Below are positions 9,083 through 17,368 of a DNA stretch of 64,000 nucleotides, one piece after another (position 1 is the first letter of the stretch; every line of letters begins with the position of its first letter). The notes under the pieces were generated by a model. The model saw only the letters and a program-made list of their open reading frames with translations. It was not told the DNA's origin and did not search any database. The translations under genes and the position numbers were made by a program. Source of the stretch: an uncultured Paracoccaceae bacterium (GTDB lineage: Bacteria > Pseudomonadota > Alphaproteobacteria > Rhodobacterales > Rhodobacteraceae); contig CANNFE010000002.1 of NCBI GenBank assembly GCA_947503775.1, positions 248,001-312,000 on the forward strand. Direction: 5' to 3'.

Positions 9083-11463
9083 GCCAGCCCCCCGAGGTCG
9101 AGATCGAACCGGTGCGAGAGAGCCTGTGGCAGCGGATCTCCGTTGTCTGGCTGATCCCGCTCTTTGCCGTGGCGGTGGCGTTTGGTCTGGCCTGGCAGAA
9201 CTATTCTGAGCAAGGGCCTTACGTCGAGGTCTATTTCGGCGAAGCCACCGGGATCGAAGCTGGAGAGACACCGGTTCGGTATCGGGATGTGGTGGTCGGA
9301 ATCGTTGAGGATGTCGGGTTCACCGAAGACCTGTCCCGCGTCAGGGTCGGTCTGCGCCTCCAACCGGAAGTTGCAAGTTACGTCGACGACGACGCCCAGT
9401 TCTGGATCGTCTCGGCCGAGGTCGGGCCACGCGGTGTCACCGGGCTCGAGACGGTTCTGTCTGGCGCGTTTATCGAGGTGCTGTGGGACAACAACGCCGA
9501 AGGTCTGCAATCGGAATTTGCAGGAAACGACCATGCCCCGCTGGTTCGGCCCGGGAGCGAGGGGCTCAAGATCCTGCTGCGCGCCACGTCGGGCGGCGGA
9601 TTGGTCGAAGGCACGCCGATCCTTTATCGCGGGATCGAAGTGGGCCGGATCGGGCGTCCCGTTATCTCAGAGGACGGTAATTATACGATTGCCGAAGCCT
9701 TTGTCGAAGCGCCACACAACCGCCTGATCAACTCCTCGACGCGGTTCTGGGATACGTCTGGCTTCACGTTCTCGATTGGCGCTGACGGGGCCGAGATCGA
9801 TTTCCAGTCACTGGCGGCCCTTCTTGGGGGCGGGGTGAGTTTCGACACAGTGATCTCGGGCGGTCAGCCGATTGGCGACAACCAGCTTTTTCGCCTCTTC
9901 CCAGATGAAAACAGCGCCAGAAGCAGTGTTTTCTCGGATCCTGACAACGAAACCCGCGTCCAGTTGATGACGGTCTTCGATTCAAACGCAAGCGGACTAA
10001 CCGTCGGCGCGCCCGTGCAGCTTGGCGGTATTACCGTGGGCGAAGTCGTCGGCCTGACCGGTCTGATCGACGAGGCGACGTTTGGCGATGTGAATGTGCG
10101 GCTTCTTGCGACGATTGCGATCCGCCCCACGCGGATCGGTCTTGAGGACGATGTGGGGCGAGAGGAGGTCATTGATCTTCTTGAAACGCAGGTTCAGGAA
10201 GGCCTCCGTGCTCGTCTTGCGGCGGCAAACATCCTCACCGGCGGCCTCAAGATCGAGCTTGCCGATATTCCGAACGCCGTGCCCGCCTCGATCGACCGGG
10301 CTGCGATCCCGTTCCCGATCTTCCCAAGCGTGGATGCCGAGCTCAGCAGCGGAACGGCGACGGCCGAGGGCATTCTGGACCGCATCAATGCCCTTCCGGT
10401 CGAGGAGGTTCTCGCCTCTGCCATCAATCTAATGGACAATACCAGCCGGCTCTTGGGCAGCAGCGAAACCCAGGCGATACCGGGGCAGGTGAACGGCCTT
10501 TTACAGGACACGCGCAATCTCGTCGGTTCGGAAGAGATACAGGCGATCCCCGATCAGATCGGCGCGACAGCAGAGGCGATCTCCGAGGTGGCGCAGGATC
10601 TACAGGCCATCGTTGACCAATTCGAAGAGCAACAGGGGATCGAGCGGTTGCTCGCGGCAGTGGATGCCGCGGGCCAAACGGCCGAGGCTCTTACCGCGCG
10701 CACGGATGGCATTCCTGATCTGATCGACCGCATCACGGATCTGGCTGCGGATCTTGACGCGCTGGATCTGGCTGGTGTGGTCAACCGCACCGAAGCATTG
10801 CTGGCTTCGGCGGACGACCTGATCTCTTCGGAAGATACGCTTGCCTTGCCCGGCCAGCTCAACGCAGCATTGGCCGAGATCAACACGTCTCTTTCCACAT
10901 TTCGCGAAGAACAGGGCATCGAAACTCTCTTGGCCGCGATTGAAAATGCCGGAAGCGCGGCAGCGGCTCTCGAACAGTCGACAGAGCAGTTGCCGCAATT
11001 TGTCGATAACATAACGCAGCTATCCGAAAGGATCCGAGATCTGCCGCTTGATACAGCCGTAACGGAGGCGGCTGAATTTCTCGAAAGCGCATCGGCGCTT
11101 CTCGAGACTGAGGGCGCGGCAGAGCTCCCATCGAGCCTGAACGGCGCGCTGGCCGAGGTCGAAGCCGTGCTGGGAGAACTTCGCGCCGGCGGCGTCGTCG
11201 AGAATGTGAATGGGGCATTGGCCTCTGCTTCGAATGCTGCTTCAGCGATCGAAACGGCGACCGAGAGCTTGCCCGCTGTGATCGCTCGTCTCAACACGGT
11301 TCTGGCCCAGGCGGGGGATACGCTTGCATCCGTTGGCAGCGATTCCAGCCTGAACGCGGAAGCCCGCGCCGCTCTGCGCGACATTCAGCGCGCCGCCGAT
11401 GCCGTTGCATCCCTTGCGCGCGCCATCGAGCGTCGGCCCAATTCTCTTTTGACTGGACGGTAG
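9079..11463 (+). CDS. pqiB: PqiB-like MCE (MlaD) protein with extended C-terminal tail
   Basis: 794 residues starting at GTG. An N-terminal membrane anchor (about 18-35, VVWLIPLFAVAVAFGLAW) is followed by three MCE/MlaD repeats, recognisable at about residues 45-135, 165-270 and 295-395 (for example PVRYRDVVVGIVEDV, PILYRGIEVGRIG and PVQLGGITVGEVV). E. coli PqiB is roughly 550 residues with three MCE rings and a coiled-coil needle. Here the region after about 430 is much longer and contains diverged internal repeats (see findings). It should form the periplasmic lipid conduit between PqiA and the outer-membrane lipoprotein PqiC. Confidence 0.88.
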   Translation: MSQPPEVEIEPVRESLWQRISVVWLIPLFAVAVAFGLAWQNYSEQGPYVEVYFGEATGIEAGETPVRYRDVVVGIVEDVGFTEDLSRVRVGLRLQPEVASYVDDDAQFWIVSAEVGPRGVTGLETVLSGAFIEVLWDNNAEGLQSEFAGNDHAPLVRPGSEGLKILLRATSGGGLVEGTPILYRGIEVGRIGRPVISEDGNYTIAEAFVEAPHNRLINSSTRFWDTSGFTFSIGADGAEIDFQSLAALLGGGVSFDTVISGGQPIGDNQLFRLFPDENSARSSVFSDPDNETRVQLMTVFDSNASGLTVGAPVQLGGITVGEVVGLTGLIDEATFGDVNVRLLATIAIRPTRIGLEDDVGREEVIDLLETQVQEGLRARLAAANILTGGLKIELADIPNAVPASIDRAAIPFPIFPSVDAELSSGTATAEGILDRINALPVEEVLASAINLMDNTSRLLGSSETQAIPGQVNGLLQDTRNLVGSEEIQAIPDQIGATAEAISEVAQDLQAIVDQFEEQQGIERLLAAVDAAGQTAEALTARTDGIPDLIDRITDLAADLDALDLAGVVNRTEALLASADDLISSEDTLALPGQLNAALAEINTSLSTFREEQGIETLLAAIENAGSAAAALEQSTEQLPQFVDNITQLSERIRDLPLDTAVTEAAEFLESASALLETEGAAELPSSLNGALAEVEAVLGELRAGGVVENVNGALASASNAASAIETATESLPAVIARLNTVLAQAGDTLASVGSDSSLNAEARAALRDIQRAADAVASLARAIERRPNSLLTGR

Positions 11464-11466
11464 GTA

Positions 11467-12027
11467 ATGCGGCTTTTTGCAGTTTTTTTCGGGCTTTCGC
11501 TTTTGGGGGCCTGCGGCGGCGATCCTGCCCTTCGCTTCGCGGTTCCACAGGCACCGGCCGGAGATCGGATCGCGATCGGCGCGCGCAGTGTGGAGGTCCG
11601 GGAGGTCACCTTGCCGACCTATGCCAGTTCCGAAGAGATCTTTTTCGAGTCCCCGACGGGATCGATCTCTTCCGATCCGTCGCTCCTTTGGGCCGATGAT
11701 CCGCGCCGGGCCATGACGCTGTCGCTTGCGCGTCTGATTGGCGACGTCACCGGTGTGCGGACCGCATCCGAGCCATGGCCGTTCGAGTCCTTCGCAGAGG
11801 CTCGCGTCGAGGTGCGCGTGGATGAAATGATCGCAGGAGCGAACGGCTGGTTCCGGCTGTCCGGCCAGTACTTTGTTGCGAGCGACAGCCAGAGGGTTTC
11901 AGAGCGCTCGGGCAGCTTCGCGCTTGCTGCCCCCTATAGCGCAGAGCAGGGTATCCCCTCCATCGCCGCCGCGCGAGCCGCCGTCCTGCGCGATCTTGCC
12001 CGCCTTATCGCGGATGAGGGTCTCTAA
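11467..12027 (+). CDS. pqiC: PqiC-family outer-membrane lipoprotein
   Basis: 186 residues. The signal sequence ends in a lipobox LGAC (Cys16), so it should be lipidated; residues GGDP follow. The body resembles the ABC-type-transport auxiliary lipoprotein/PqiC fold (VEVREVTLPTYASSEEIFFE, DDPRRAMTLSLARLI). It is the last gene of the pqi operon, 3 bases after pqiB. It should dock the PqiB needle at the outer membrane. Its stop overlaps by 4 bases the stop of the convergent membrane-protein gene. Confidence 0.85.
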   Translation: MRLFAVFFGLSLLGACGGDPALRFAVPQAPAGDRIAIGARSVEVREVTLPTYASSEEIFFESPTGSISSDPSLLWADDPRRAMTLSLARLIGDVTGVRTASEPWPFESFAEARVEVRVDEMIAGANGWFRLSGQYFVASDSQRVSERSGSFALAAPYSAEQGIPSIAAARAAVLRDLARLIADEGL

Positions 12028-13622
12028 GCCCCGCCCGGGCAATCATAGACATCAAGGCTCGCAACATCGGGCAAAGTCGGCGCAAATGCCGCCAAGGCTG
12101 CCTGCATTTCAGCTTCTTGATCCAGTGCTATCAAATAAAAGTCCACTTCACCGGAGGCGGCAGTCACCTTCGGCGTGTTCAGCGTTGCGATCCTGCACCA
12201 TTCTGGAGGTACGGCTTCGTTAAATAACTTCTGATAGATCATGGCGTAGATTGAGGCACTTTGACTTGTTAGACTCCGGATCGCGTCGACCTCGAACGAT
12301 CCGCGGCGGTTTGTCTTGCGCGCCTCCTCCGATCCAAGCCCCCACAGATCGAGAACGTGGATGTCGTTCTGGTAAGAGACATAGCCCAGGTCATTGATCG
12401 CGACGGGATACGGGAAGAACTCAGTCGAGAACCGATGCATCTGATATTGCTGCGCAAAGATATTTTCGGATGCATTGGCGCTGTCATTCTGAACTCTGAG
12501 ATAGGGCACGGCGACCGCAAGGATAAGCGCTGCTGTTCCGATTATCCTGAACCAGATCCGATCCGTTTCAGTGCGAAGCCATGGACCGTAAAGGTAGATC
12601 AGGGCGACCAATGCAACGCTGACCACATATATCTCGTAGCGACCGAACCAGCCGTAATCTCCTGCGAGAAGATGGGCGAAGATTGCAAATCCTGCGACCA
12701 TGCCGATCACAGTGCCTTCGCGGCTGGTCGACGTTCCTGATAGCGCAAGGGTGATCAGCGCGAATGCAATAAGGAGGAGCCCGCCCGCACGACGGGCGAT
12801 CCCAAGCCAGATCGTATCCTTGAACGTCGTCAGCAGGCCGGCAAACCCATTGTCCACCGCCGTCTCTGCGATTGCTGATTTGGACATCACGGAACTCGGC
12901 AGGACTGGCAAACCGAGATTCGTCATGAAAACAACGTAGATTGCAAGCAATACCGCGAGCATACCGCCGGCAAAAAGAGCCTGCCGGACGTGTCCACAGG
13001 CGACAAGGGCAACAAGCGCGGCGAGCGAGAGGGCGAGGCCCTCAAAACGAACCAAAGGCGCCAGAACGATCCCTCCAAGGAGCATCCAACTCGCCCCGTG
13101 CCCGTGAGCGATAGCAATCACGCCGATCATGATCCAAAGCGACGCCAGAACATGGAGGGGATGCTCCATCCCAGTCATTGGCAATGCGACCATATTGAGA
13201 GAGTAGATCAGGAACGGTAGCGCAAAGATCGCGACCATGACGGAGGACTGAACCGATGTGTCGACGGCATAGCGCCAATAGACGCCTGCAAGGATCCACG
13301 AAGCGGCCAGCATCGGAATGACATTCAGGGCGAGCGGCATCCAGTTGTCGGGCCCAATCACCAGAGCTCCAGCCAGCAAGAACGGGTAGATGATCGACGA
13401 TGACGGAGAGGCGTACTCCCCCTGATTGACCCCATATCCACCCTGCAAGATGGTCTCTGCCAGCGACAGGTGAATGTACGGATCGTCAAGCGAGTAAACC
13501 AGAAACCCGTCTGTTCGCGCGAGAGACACGAAGACAAGCACCGTTATCAAAAGCGCCACCATAACGACGGCTGCCAGTTGATAAAATCGCCCCAATCGGC
13601 CAATCGGCGGAGATGCAGACAA
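12024..13622 (-). CDS. Multi-pass membrane protein, GT-C glycosyltransferase-like
   Basis: 532 residues with about ten predicted membrane helices and a soluble C-terminal part. The first extracytoplasmic loop carries DDPYIHLSLAETI and GEYASPSSSIIYP, a DD-type motif in the position where GT-C glycosyltransferases (which use polyprenyl-phosphate sugars) carry catalytic acids. The C-terminal region (YVSYQNDIHVLDLWGLGSEEAR) resembles that of uncharacterised bacterial membrane proteins of this type. The exact reaction is unknown. It stands alone between the pqi operon and a decayed region. Transfer of a sugar to an envelope lipid or polymer is the best guess. Confidence 0.6.
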   Translation of the reverse strand: MSASPPIGRLGRFYQLAAVVMVALLITVLVFVSLARTDGFLVYSLDDPYIHLSLAETILQGGYGVNQGEYASPSSSIIYPFLLAGALVIGPDNWMPLALNVIPMLAASWILAGVYWRYAVDTSVQSSVMVAIFALPFLIYSLNMVALPMTGMEHPLHVLASLWIMIGVIAIAHGHGASWMLLGGIVLAPLVRFEGLALSLAALVALVACGHVRQALFAGGMLAVLLAIYVVFMTNLGLPVLPSSVMSKSAIAETAVDNGFAGLLTTFKDTIWLGIARRAGGLLLIAFALITLALSGTSTSREGTVIGMVAGFAIFAHLLAGDYGWFGRYEIYVVSVALVALIYLYGPWLRTETDRIWFRIIGTAALILAVAVPYLRVQNDSANASENIFAQQYQMHRFSTEFFPYPVAINDLGYVSYQNDIHVLDLWGLGSEEARKTNRRGSFEVDAIRSLTSQSASIYAMIYQKLFNEAVPPEWCRIATLNTPKVTAASGEVDFYLIALDQEAEMQAALAAFAPTLPDVASLDVYDCPGGA

Positions 13623-13849
13623 AACTTACCTCATGTCTTTTCTTAAACGGGGCCAGTGGAAAAACACGCCGGGACGAGGAAATCTCTTACGACTAGAATC
13701 GAGGCTTGAACAGCGCGGCATCCTCTTTTTTGACTCCGATGTTGCTCGCTTTATGACGCTTTTCGGATCAGTTGCATCGGTCATCACCTTTGCGGCTTTA
13801 GGATAGCCTGTGAACAGATCCACCGTGGCCCAAGCGAAACGGCCATGTA

Positions 13850-14080
13850 TCAGGGTTGATAGAGGTGATACTTGCGCAGCAGTTCCAAGAGCAGGCGGCC
13901 AGCCTCGATCGGCTGGTTTTGATGCGCATCATGGGCGGCGGTTGGCTCACCAGCCCGGATGGCGTCGCAAACGCGCCGGTGGTCTTCGTTGGATTTCGAT
14001 GGAGCCGGGCGCACCCAGAGCGTCGCGATTGCCCGTGCGTTCCCACCTAGCCTAATGAGTTCGAAGGGGAACCGTGCATC
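13850..14080 (-). pseudogene. Remnant of a GntR/FadR-type regulator (C-terminal ligand-binding part)
   Basis: On the minus strand the segment DARFPFELIRLGGNARAIATL, followed by SKSNEDHR, continues after a one-base frame change as VCDAIRAGEPTAA and ends GRLLLELLRKYHLYQP plus stop. This pattern (FHFEL...GN, EHR.V.DAI.AG) is that of the FCD domain of FadR-subfamily GntR regulators. The N-terminal DNA-binding part is absent and an in-frame stop lies just upstream, so the gene is broken. It may once have regulated the adjacent catabolic operon. Confidence 0.6.
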
Positions 14081-14136
14081 GGCACAGGCTCATTCTATGC
14101 CTAGTCGATCGTGCCCAAGATCGACTTCGATGCCAC

Positions 14137-14478
14137 TTATCCGAAAGCGCCTGATTGCCCAGATGTAGAGAACGGACAGACCAAGAAACGCCAAAATAGC
14201 GGCACCGTGCCGTTTAAGATCGAGCGTGGGTTGGCGTTGATGCCCGTGTCCCGCAGCAATGAGGTCAGCAGGAAGGATCCTGCGGATGTCACCCTCACCG
14301 TATTGCCATCCGGGCATGCGCCAGCCGCCTCGGTCGCACCCGTGATACCGGACAAGCCGGGCTTGTTCACGATCACGAGCGGGACCGACAGAATGTCCCG
14401 ACCCGCTGCTGCGGCAGCCCTTGCAAGTGCATCCGTTACACTGCAGGAGTCGATCTTGGGTACTTTCTGTCGCCGCAA
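14137..14478 (-). pseudogene. Remnant of a TctC/Bug-family solute-binding protein gene
   Basis: The minus-strand reading SVTDALARAAAAAGRDILSV, then PLVIVNKPGLSGITGATEAA, then CPDGNTVRVTSAGSFLLT, matches the N-terminal third of TctC/Bug periplasmic binding proteins (usually G.G.SD..AR, P.VV.N.PGA.G..G, A.PDGYT). No signal peptide precedes it, and the reading departs from the family after RDTGIN. It lies downstream of the intact TTT operon (tctC at 20670-21638) and appears to be a decayed relative or a leftover of a second transporter. Confidence 0.6.
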
Positions 14479-14589
14479 TCGCGCCTGAGGGAGACAGTAC
14501 AGGATGTTGCGGCGCTACCATGCGACGAGTTCGACATCAGATCGAAGGCGAGCGTTATCTAGACCGTATACCGCGTTTCCCGTTTGTCC

Positions 14590-15579
14590 TTAGGGCATCA
14601 GGACGATTTTCGGGGAGGGGCTGTTGCCTGATCGTATGTCCTCGAAAGCCTGTGCACCGTCCTGCAATGGGCGCTGCTCTGTCCAGTCGAGCGGGCCCAA
14701 ACGGCCATCAGATATAGCCTGCGCCGTCTCCCGGAAGTCTTGCGACGTGTAGGTGTAGGTTCCGACAAACGCGATCTCCTTAAGCGTCATGCGGCGGATG
14801 TCGAGGCCGCCGGTATCTTCGCCAAGCCCGATATGGACAATCACGCCGCCGGGGCGGACCCGCGTCGAGGCAAGCGCCCTTGTGGCACTCAACCCGACGC
14901 CATCGACAATCAGATCGAACATATCGCCATCGCCAAGATCATCCGTAGATACGATCTGAAGATCGCTGATCCGTTCAAGAACGGTCCGACGTGCCGGGTT
15001 TTCCTCGACCAGCGTGATCTCCGCTACACCTTGCGCCGCGAGGCTCAAAGCTGATCCCAGACCGATTGCGCCACCGCCCAGAACAAGGGGTCGCAGCGGG
15101 CGGGCTTGCCGATCAAGCAAAGCCCGTCCTATGCGCGTAGCGTGCCAGCCACAGGCGATAGGCTCTGCAAGGCAGGCTTTTTGCAACGGGACATTATCCG
15201 GCACCTTCAGAAGGTTCCGGTCCGGCATCGTGATCCATTCCGCGAAAGCCCCCGCGCGCGGCGGCATTGAGATGATCTGCCGGGTGTCGCATAGATTATC
15301 GCGCCCCGACTTGCAGGCCGGGCAGATGCCGCAGGTCACAAGCGGATTGATCGTCACCCGCTCTTTGTCCCGCGGCCCGCCGATGATGGTTCCCGCCGCC
15401 TCATGACCCAGAATAAGAGATGCCGGGCGGCGATCGTCATGACCCAAATAGGCATGCATGTCGGACCCGCAGATCCCGACCGCTTCGATGCGAACGAGAT
15501 GCTCGCCCGGTCCGGGCTGCGGTATCGGCATCTCGCGATACCGCAGCGTTTCCACATCATCGTAGACGAGCGCCTTCAT
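14590..15579 (-). CDS. Zinc-dependent alcohol dehydrogenase, MDR family
   Basis: 329 residues. The catalytic-zinc region GICGSDMHAYLG and GHEAAGTI are present, with the four-Cys structural-zinc loop in CGICPACKSGRDNLC. The nucleotide fold is around LGGGAIGLGSALSLAAQG. This is the sorbitol/threonine-dehydrogenase-like branch of medium-chain dehydrogenases, oxidising a secondary alcohol or polyol with NAD(P). It is the last intact gene of the minus-strand catabolic operon, 27 bases after the HpsN-like gene, so the two dehydrogenases probably act on the same compound. Confidence 0.85.
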   Translation of the reverse strand: MKALVYDDVETLRYREMPIPQPGPGEHLVRIEAVGICGSDMHAYLGHDDRRPASLILGHEAAGTIIGGPRDKERVTINPLVTCGICPACKSGRDNLCDTRQIISMPPRAGAFAEWITMPDRNLLKVPDNVPLQKACLAEPIACGWHATRIGRALLDRQARPLRPLVLGGGAIGLGSALSLAAQGVAEITLVEENPARRTVLERISDLQIVSTDDLGDGDMFDLIVDGVGLSATRALASTRVRPGGVIVHIGLGEDTGGLDIRRMTLKEIAFVGTYTYTSQDFRETAQAISDGRLGPLDWTEQRPLQDGAQAFEDIRSGNSPSPKIVLMP

Positions 15580-15606
15580 CGCCTCGTGATAGCGGTCTTG
15601 GGATGG

Positions 15607-16914
15607 CTATCCATTTGCACTGAGATCAAATGTCTCATCCGGGAAATACTTGGCAAGACGTATATCGGCTGTCCTCGCATGCCCTTCCATCCCCTCGAGG
15701 CGGGAGATCCGCGCGGTCGCCTCTGCAATGGGTTTGGATCCATCGCGCGTAGATCGCTGCCACGTGACGATCTTCATATACTTATGGACGGAAAGACCGC
15801 CAGTATAGGACGCAGCCCCAGACGTGGGAAGAACGTGGTTGGTTCCGCTGGCCTTGTCGCCAAAGGCGACGGTCGTCTCTTCTCCTAGAAACAGTGAGCC
15901 ATAGCAGGTCAGCCGATTGAGCCACCAATCGAGATCCTTCGCCTGAACCGTCAGATGCTCCGGGGCGTAGGCGTCCGAGGTCGCCGCCATTTCCTCGCGA
16001 TCCGCGCAGACCATCACCTCGGCATAGTCGCGCCAGGCGGCGGTCGCGTTTTGCCTGTTCACTTCCGGCAGGTCCGCGATCAGGTCCGGTACCAGCGCCA
16101 TGACCTCTTCTGCCAGAGGGCGGCTGTCGGTCACCAGCCAGACCGGGGAGTTATACCCATGCTCTGCCTGCCCGACAAGATCAACGGCGACGATCATCGG
16201 ATCAGCGGACCCATCCGCAAGGATCAGGCTGTCTGTTGGCCCGGCGATCATATCGATCCCGACGCGGCCGAAGAGGATCCGCTTCGCCTCGGCAACGAAC
16301 TGGTTTCCGGGACCCACGAGAATGTTGGCCCGAGGCAATCCGAACAGCCCAAAGGTCATGGCGGCTACGCCTTGAATCCCGCCCATGGCCATGATCGTGT
16401 CCGCTCCGCAGATATGGGCGGCATAGACGATGGCAGGTGCGATCCCGGTCTCGGGCCGCGGCGGAGAGCATGCGGTGATATGCCTGCATCCGGCGACCTT
16501 GGCGGTTGTCACGGTCATGATTGCGCTGGCGATATGGCTATAGCGTCCGCCCGGAACGTAACACCCGGCCGCATCCACAGGGATCGCTTTCTGGCCTGCG
16601 ATCACGCCCGGCACAATCTCGACCTCGACATCTTGCGTGCTGTTCTTCTGCGCCTCCGCAAATCGGCGGACATTGTCATGGGCAAATCTGATGTCGGCCT
16701 TAAGCTTCTCCGGCACCAACTGGCAGGCTGCTTCAATGTCGTCCGCGCTCAAGACGATACTGCCATCGTATTTGTCGAACTTTTTGGCGTAGTCGAGCGC
16801 CACCGCATCCCCGCCAACCTCGATATCGGAGAGAACGGTTTGAACTGTTTCACTGACTTCGGACGCATCCGATTTGGAGGTGAGAGCAGCCTTCTTGAGA
16901 TAGTCGAGCGCCAT
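15607..16914 (-). CDS. Histidinol-dehydrogenase-family enzyme, sulfopropanediol 3-dehydrogenase (HpsN)-like
   Basis: 435 residues from the ATG at 16914, chosen because the family begins (M)ALDYLKKA; a second ATG two codons upstream is possible, both after AAGGATGG. Conserved segments include AGCYVPGGRYSHIASA, VGPGNQFVAEAKR, DMIAGPTDS, DLVGQAEHG and SVHKYMK; the Gln, His and Asp of these motifs match the zinc/catalytic residues of HisD. Biosynthetic HisD is unlikely given the transporter and dehydrogenase neighbours. HpsN oxidises a sulfonated propanediol to the acid in two NAD-linked steps, and this protein appears closer to that catabolic branch. A second relative begins at 63520. Confidence 0.8.
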   Translation of the reverse strand: MALDYLKKAALTSKSDASEVSETVQTVLSDIEVGGDAVALDYAKKFDKYDGSIVLSADDIEAACQLVPEKLKADIRFAHDNVRRFAEAQKNSTQDVEVEIVPGVIAGQKAIPVDAAGCYVPGGRYSHIASAIMTVTTAKVAGCRHITACSPPRPETGIAPAIVYAAHICGADTIMAMGGIQGVAAMTFGLFGLPRANILVGPGNQFVAEAKRILFGRVGIDMIAGPTDSLILADGSADPMIVAVDLVGQAEHGYNSPVWLVTDSRPLAEEVMALVPDLIADLPEVNRQNATAAWRDYAEVMVCADREEMAATSDAYAPEHLTVQAKDLDWWLNRLTCYGSLFLGEETTVAFGDKASGTNHVLPTSGAASYTGGLSVHKYMKIVTWQRSTRDGSKPIAEATARISRLEGMEGHARTADIRLAKYFPDETFDLSANG

Positions 16915-17062
16915 ATCCATCCATCCTTTTTGCCAGTGTCGCGCAAAGTGTGAAGGAAACGAGTGGCGCAAAGCAACACGAACACGACGGGCCGGGAAAG
17001 GAAAACGCGAGAGACCGCCGCTTTGGCGCTGAAATCCCGGCTCCTTTCAAAAAAGCAGAAAA

Positions 17063-17368
17063 TCAGGTTCTGATTTCGATCAATCCAACCAGCACGGCCC
17101 AGGATGCGCCGTGCATGTCGCGATCTTCCGGCGTGCCCTGAATGGCCGGTCGCGGCAGGCTGTATTTCACGACATGAAGATCCGGCATTTCGAACACTTT
17201 CACCTGGTTTGTATGGGTATCGAAACAGGCTGCGATGTCCTTGGGCGACAGATGCGTTCGAACTATGTCGAATGACGTTTCCGATCCGCAAAAGATGTCG
17301 ATGGTCAGCCAGAACGGACCGGCGTTCTTGGTTCGAACCTTCTCTGCAATCTCGTTCAGCTTAACCAA
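17063..17368 (-). CDS. DUF4387 family protein
   Basis: 101 residues. The best start is TTG at 17368, which overlaps the stop of the AtuA-like gene (TTGGTTAA) and follows GGAGG. Reading starts VKLNEIAEKVRTKNAGPFWL, the conserved beginning of DUF4387 proteins, and includes FDIVRTHLSPKDIA. DUF4387 genes often follow AtuA/DUF1446 genes, and some homologues are fused to them, so the two products probably form one complex or enzyme. Function is unknown. A 148-base gap precedes the HpsN-like gene. Confidence 0.8.
   Translation of the reverse strand: MVKLNEIAEKVRTKNAGPFWLTIDIFCGSETSFDIVRTHLSPKDIAACFDTHTNQVKVFEMPDLHVVKYSLPRPAIQGTPEDRDMHGASWAVLVGLIEIRT

Larger units (their letters stand above)
13623..14589. 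other. 967-base interval with gene remnants only
   Basis: Between the GT-C-like gene and the alcohol dehydrogenase no intact gene is convincing. It holds the two minus-strand remnants listed separately. A hydrophobic helix-like fragment (AILAFLGLSVLYIWAIRRF) in another minus-strand frame near 14140-14210 may be a third remnant. A 57-codon plus-strand frame at 13633-13806 starts only 10 bases from the divergent gene and is doubtful. Confidence 0.5.

Noticed and set aside
13633-13806. 57-codon plus-strand frame
   Set aside because: It starts 10 bases from a divergent gene, has no ribosome-binding site and no recognised similarity, and lies in a decayed interval.
15607-16914. Biosynthetic hisD
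   Set aside because: No other his genes nearby and the context is transporter plus alcohol dehydrogenase; the sequence resembles the HpsN branch.
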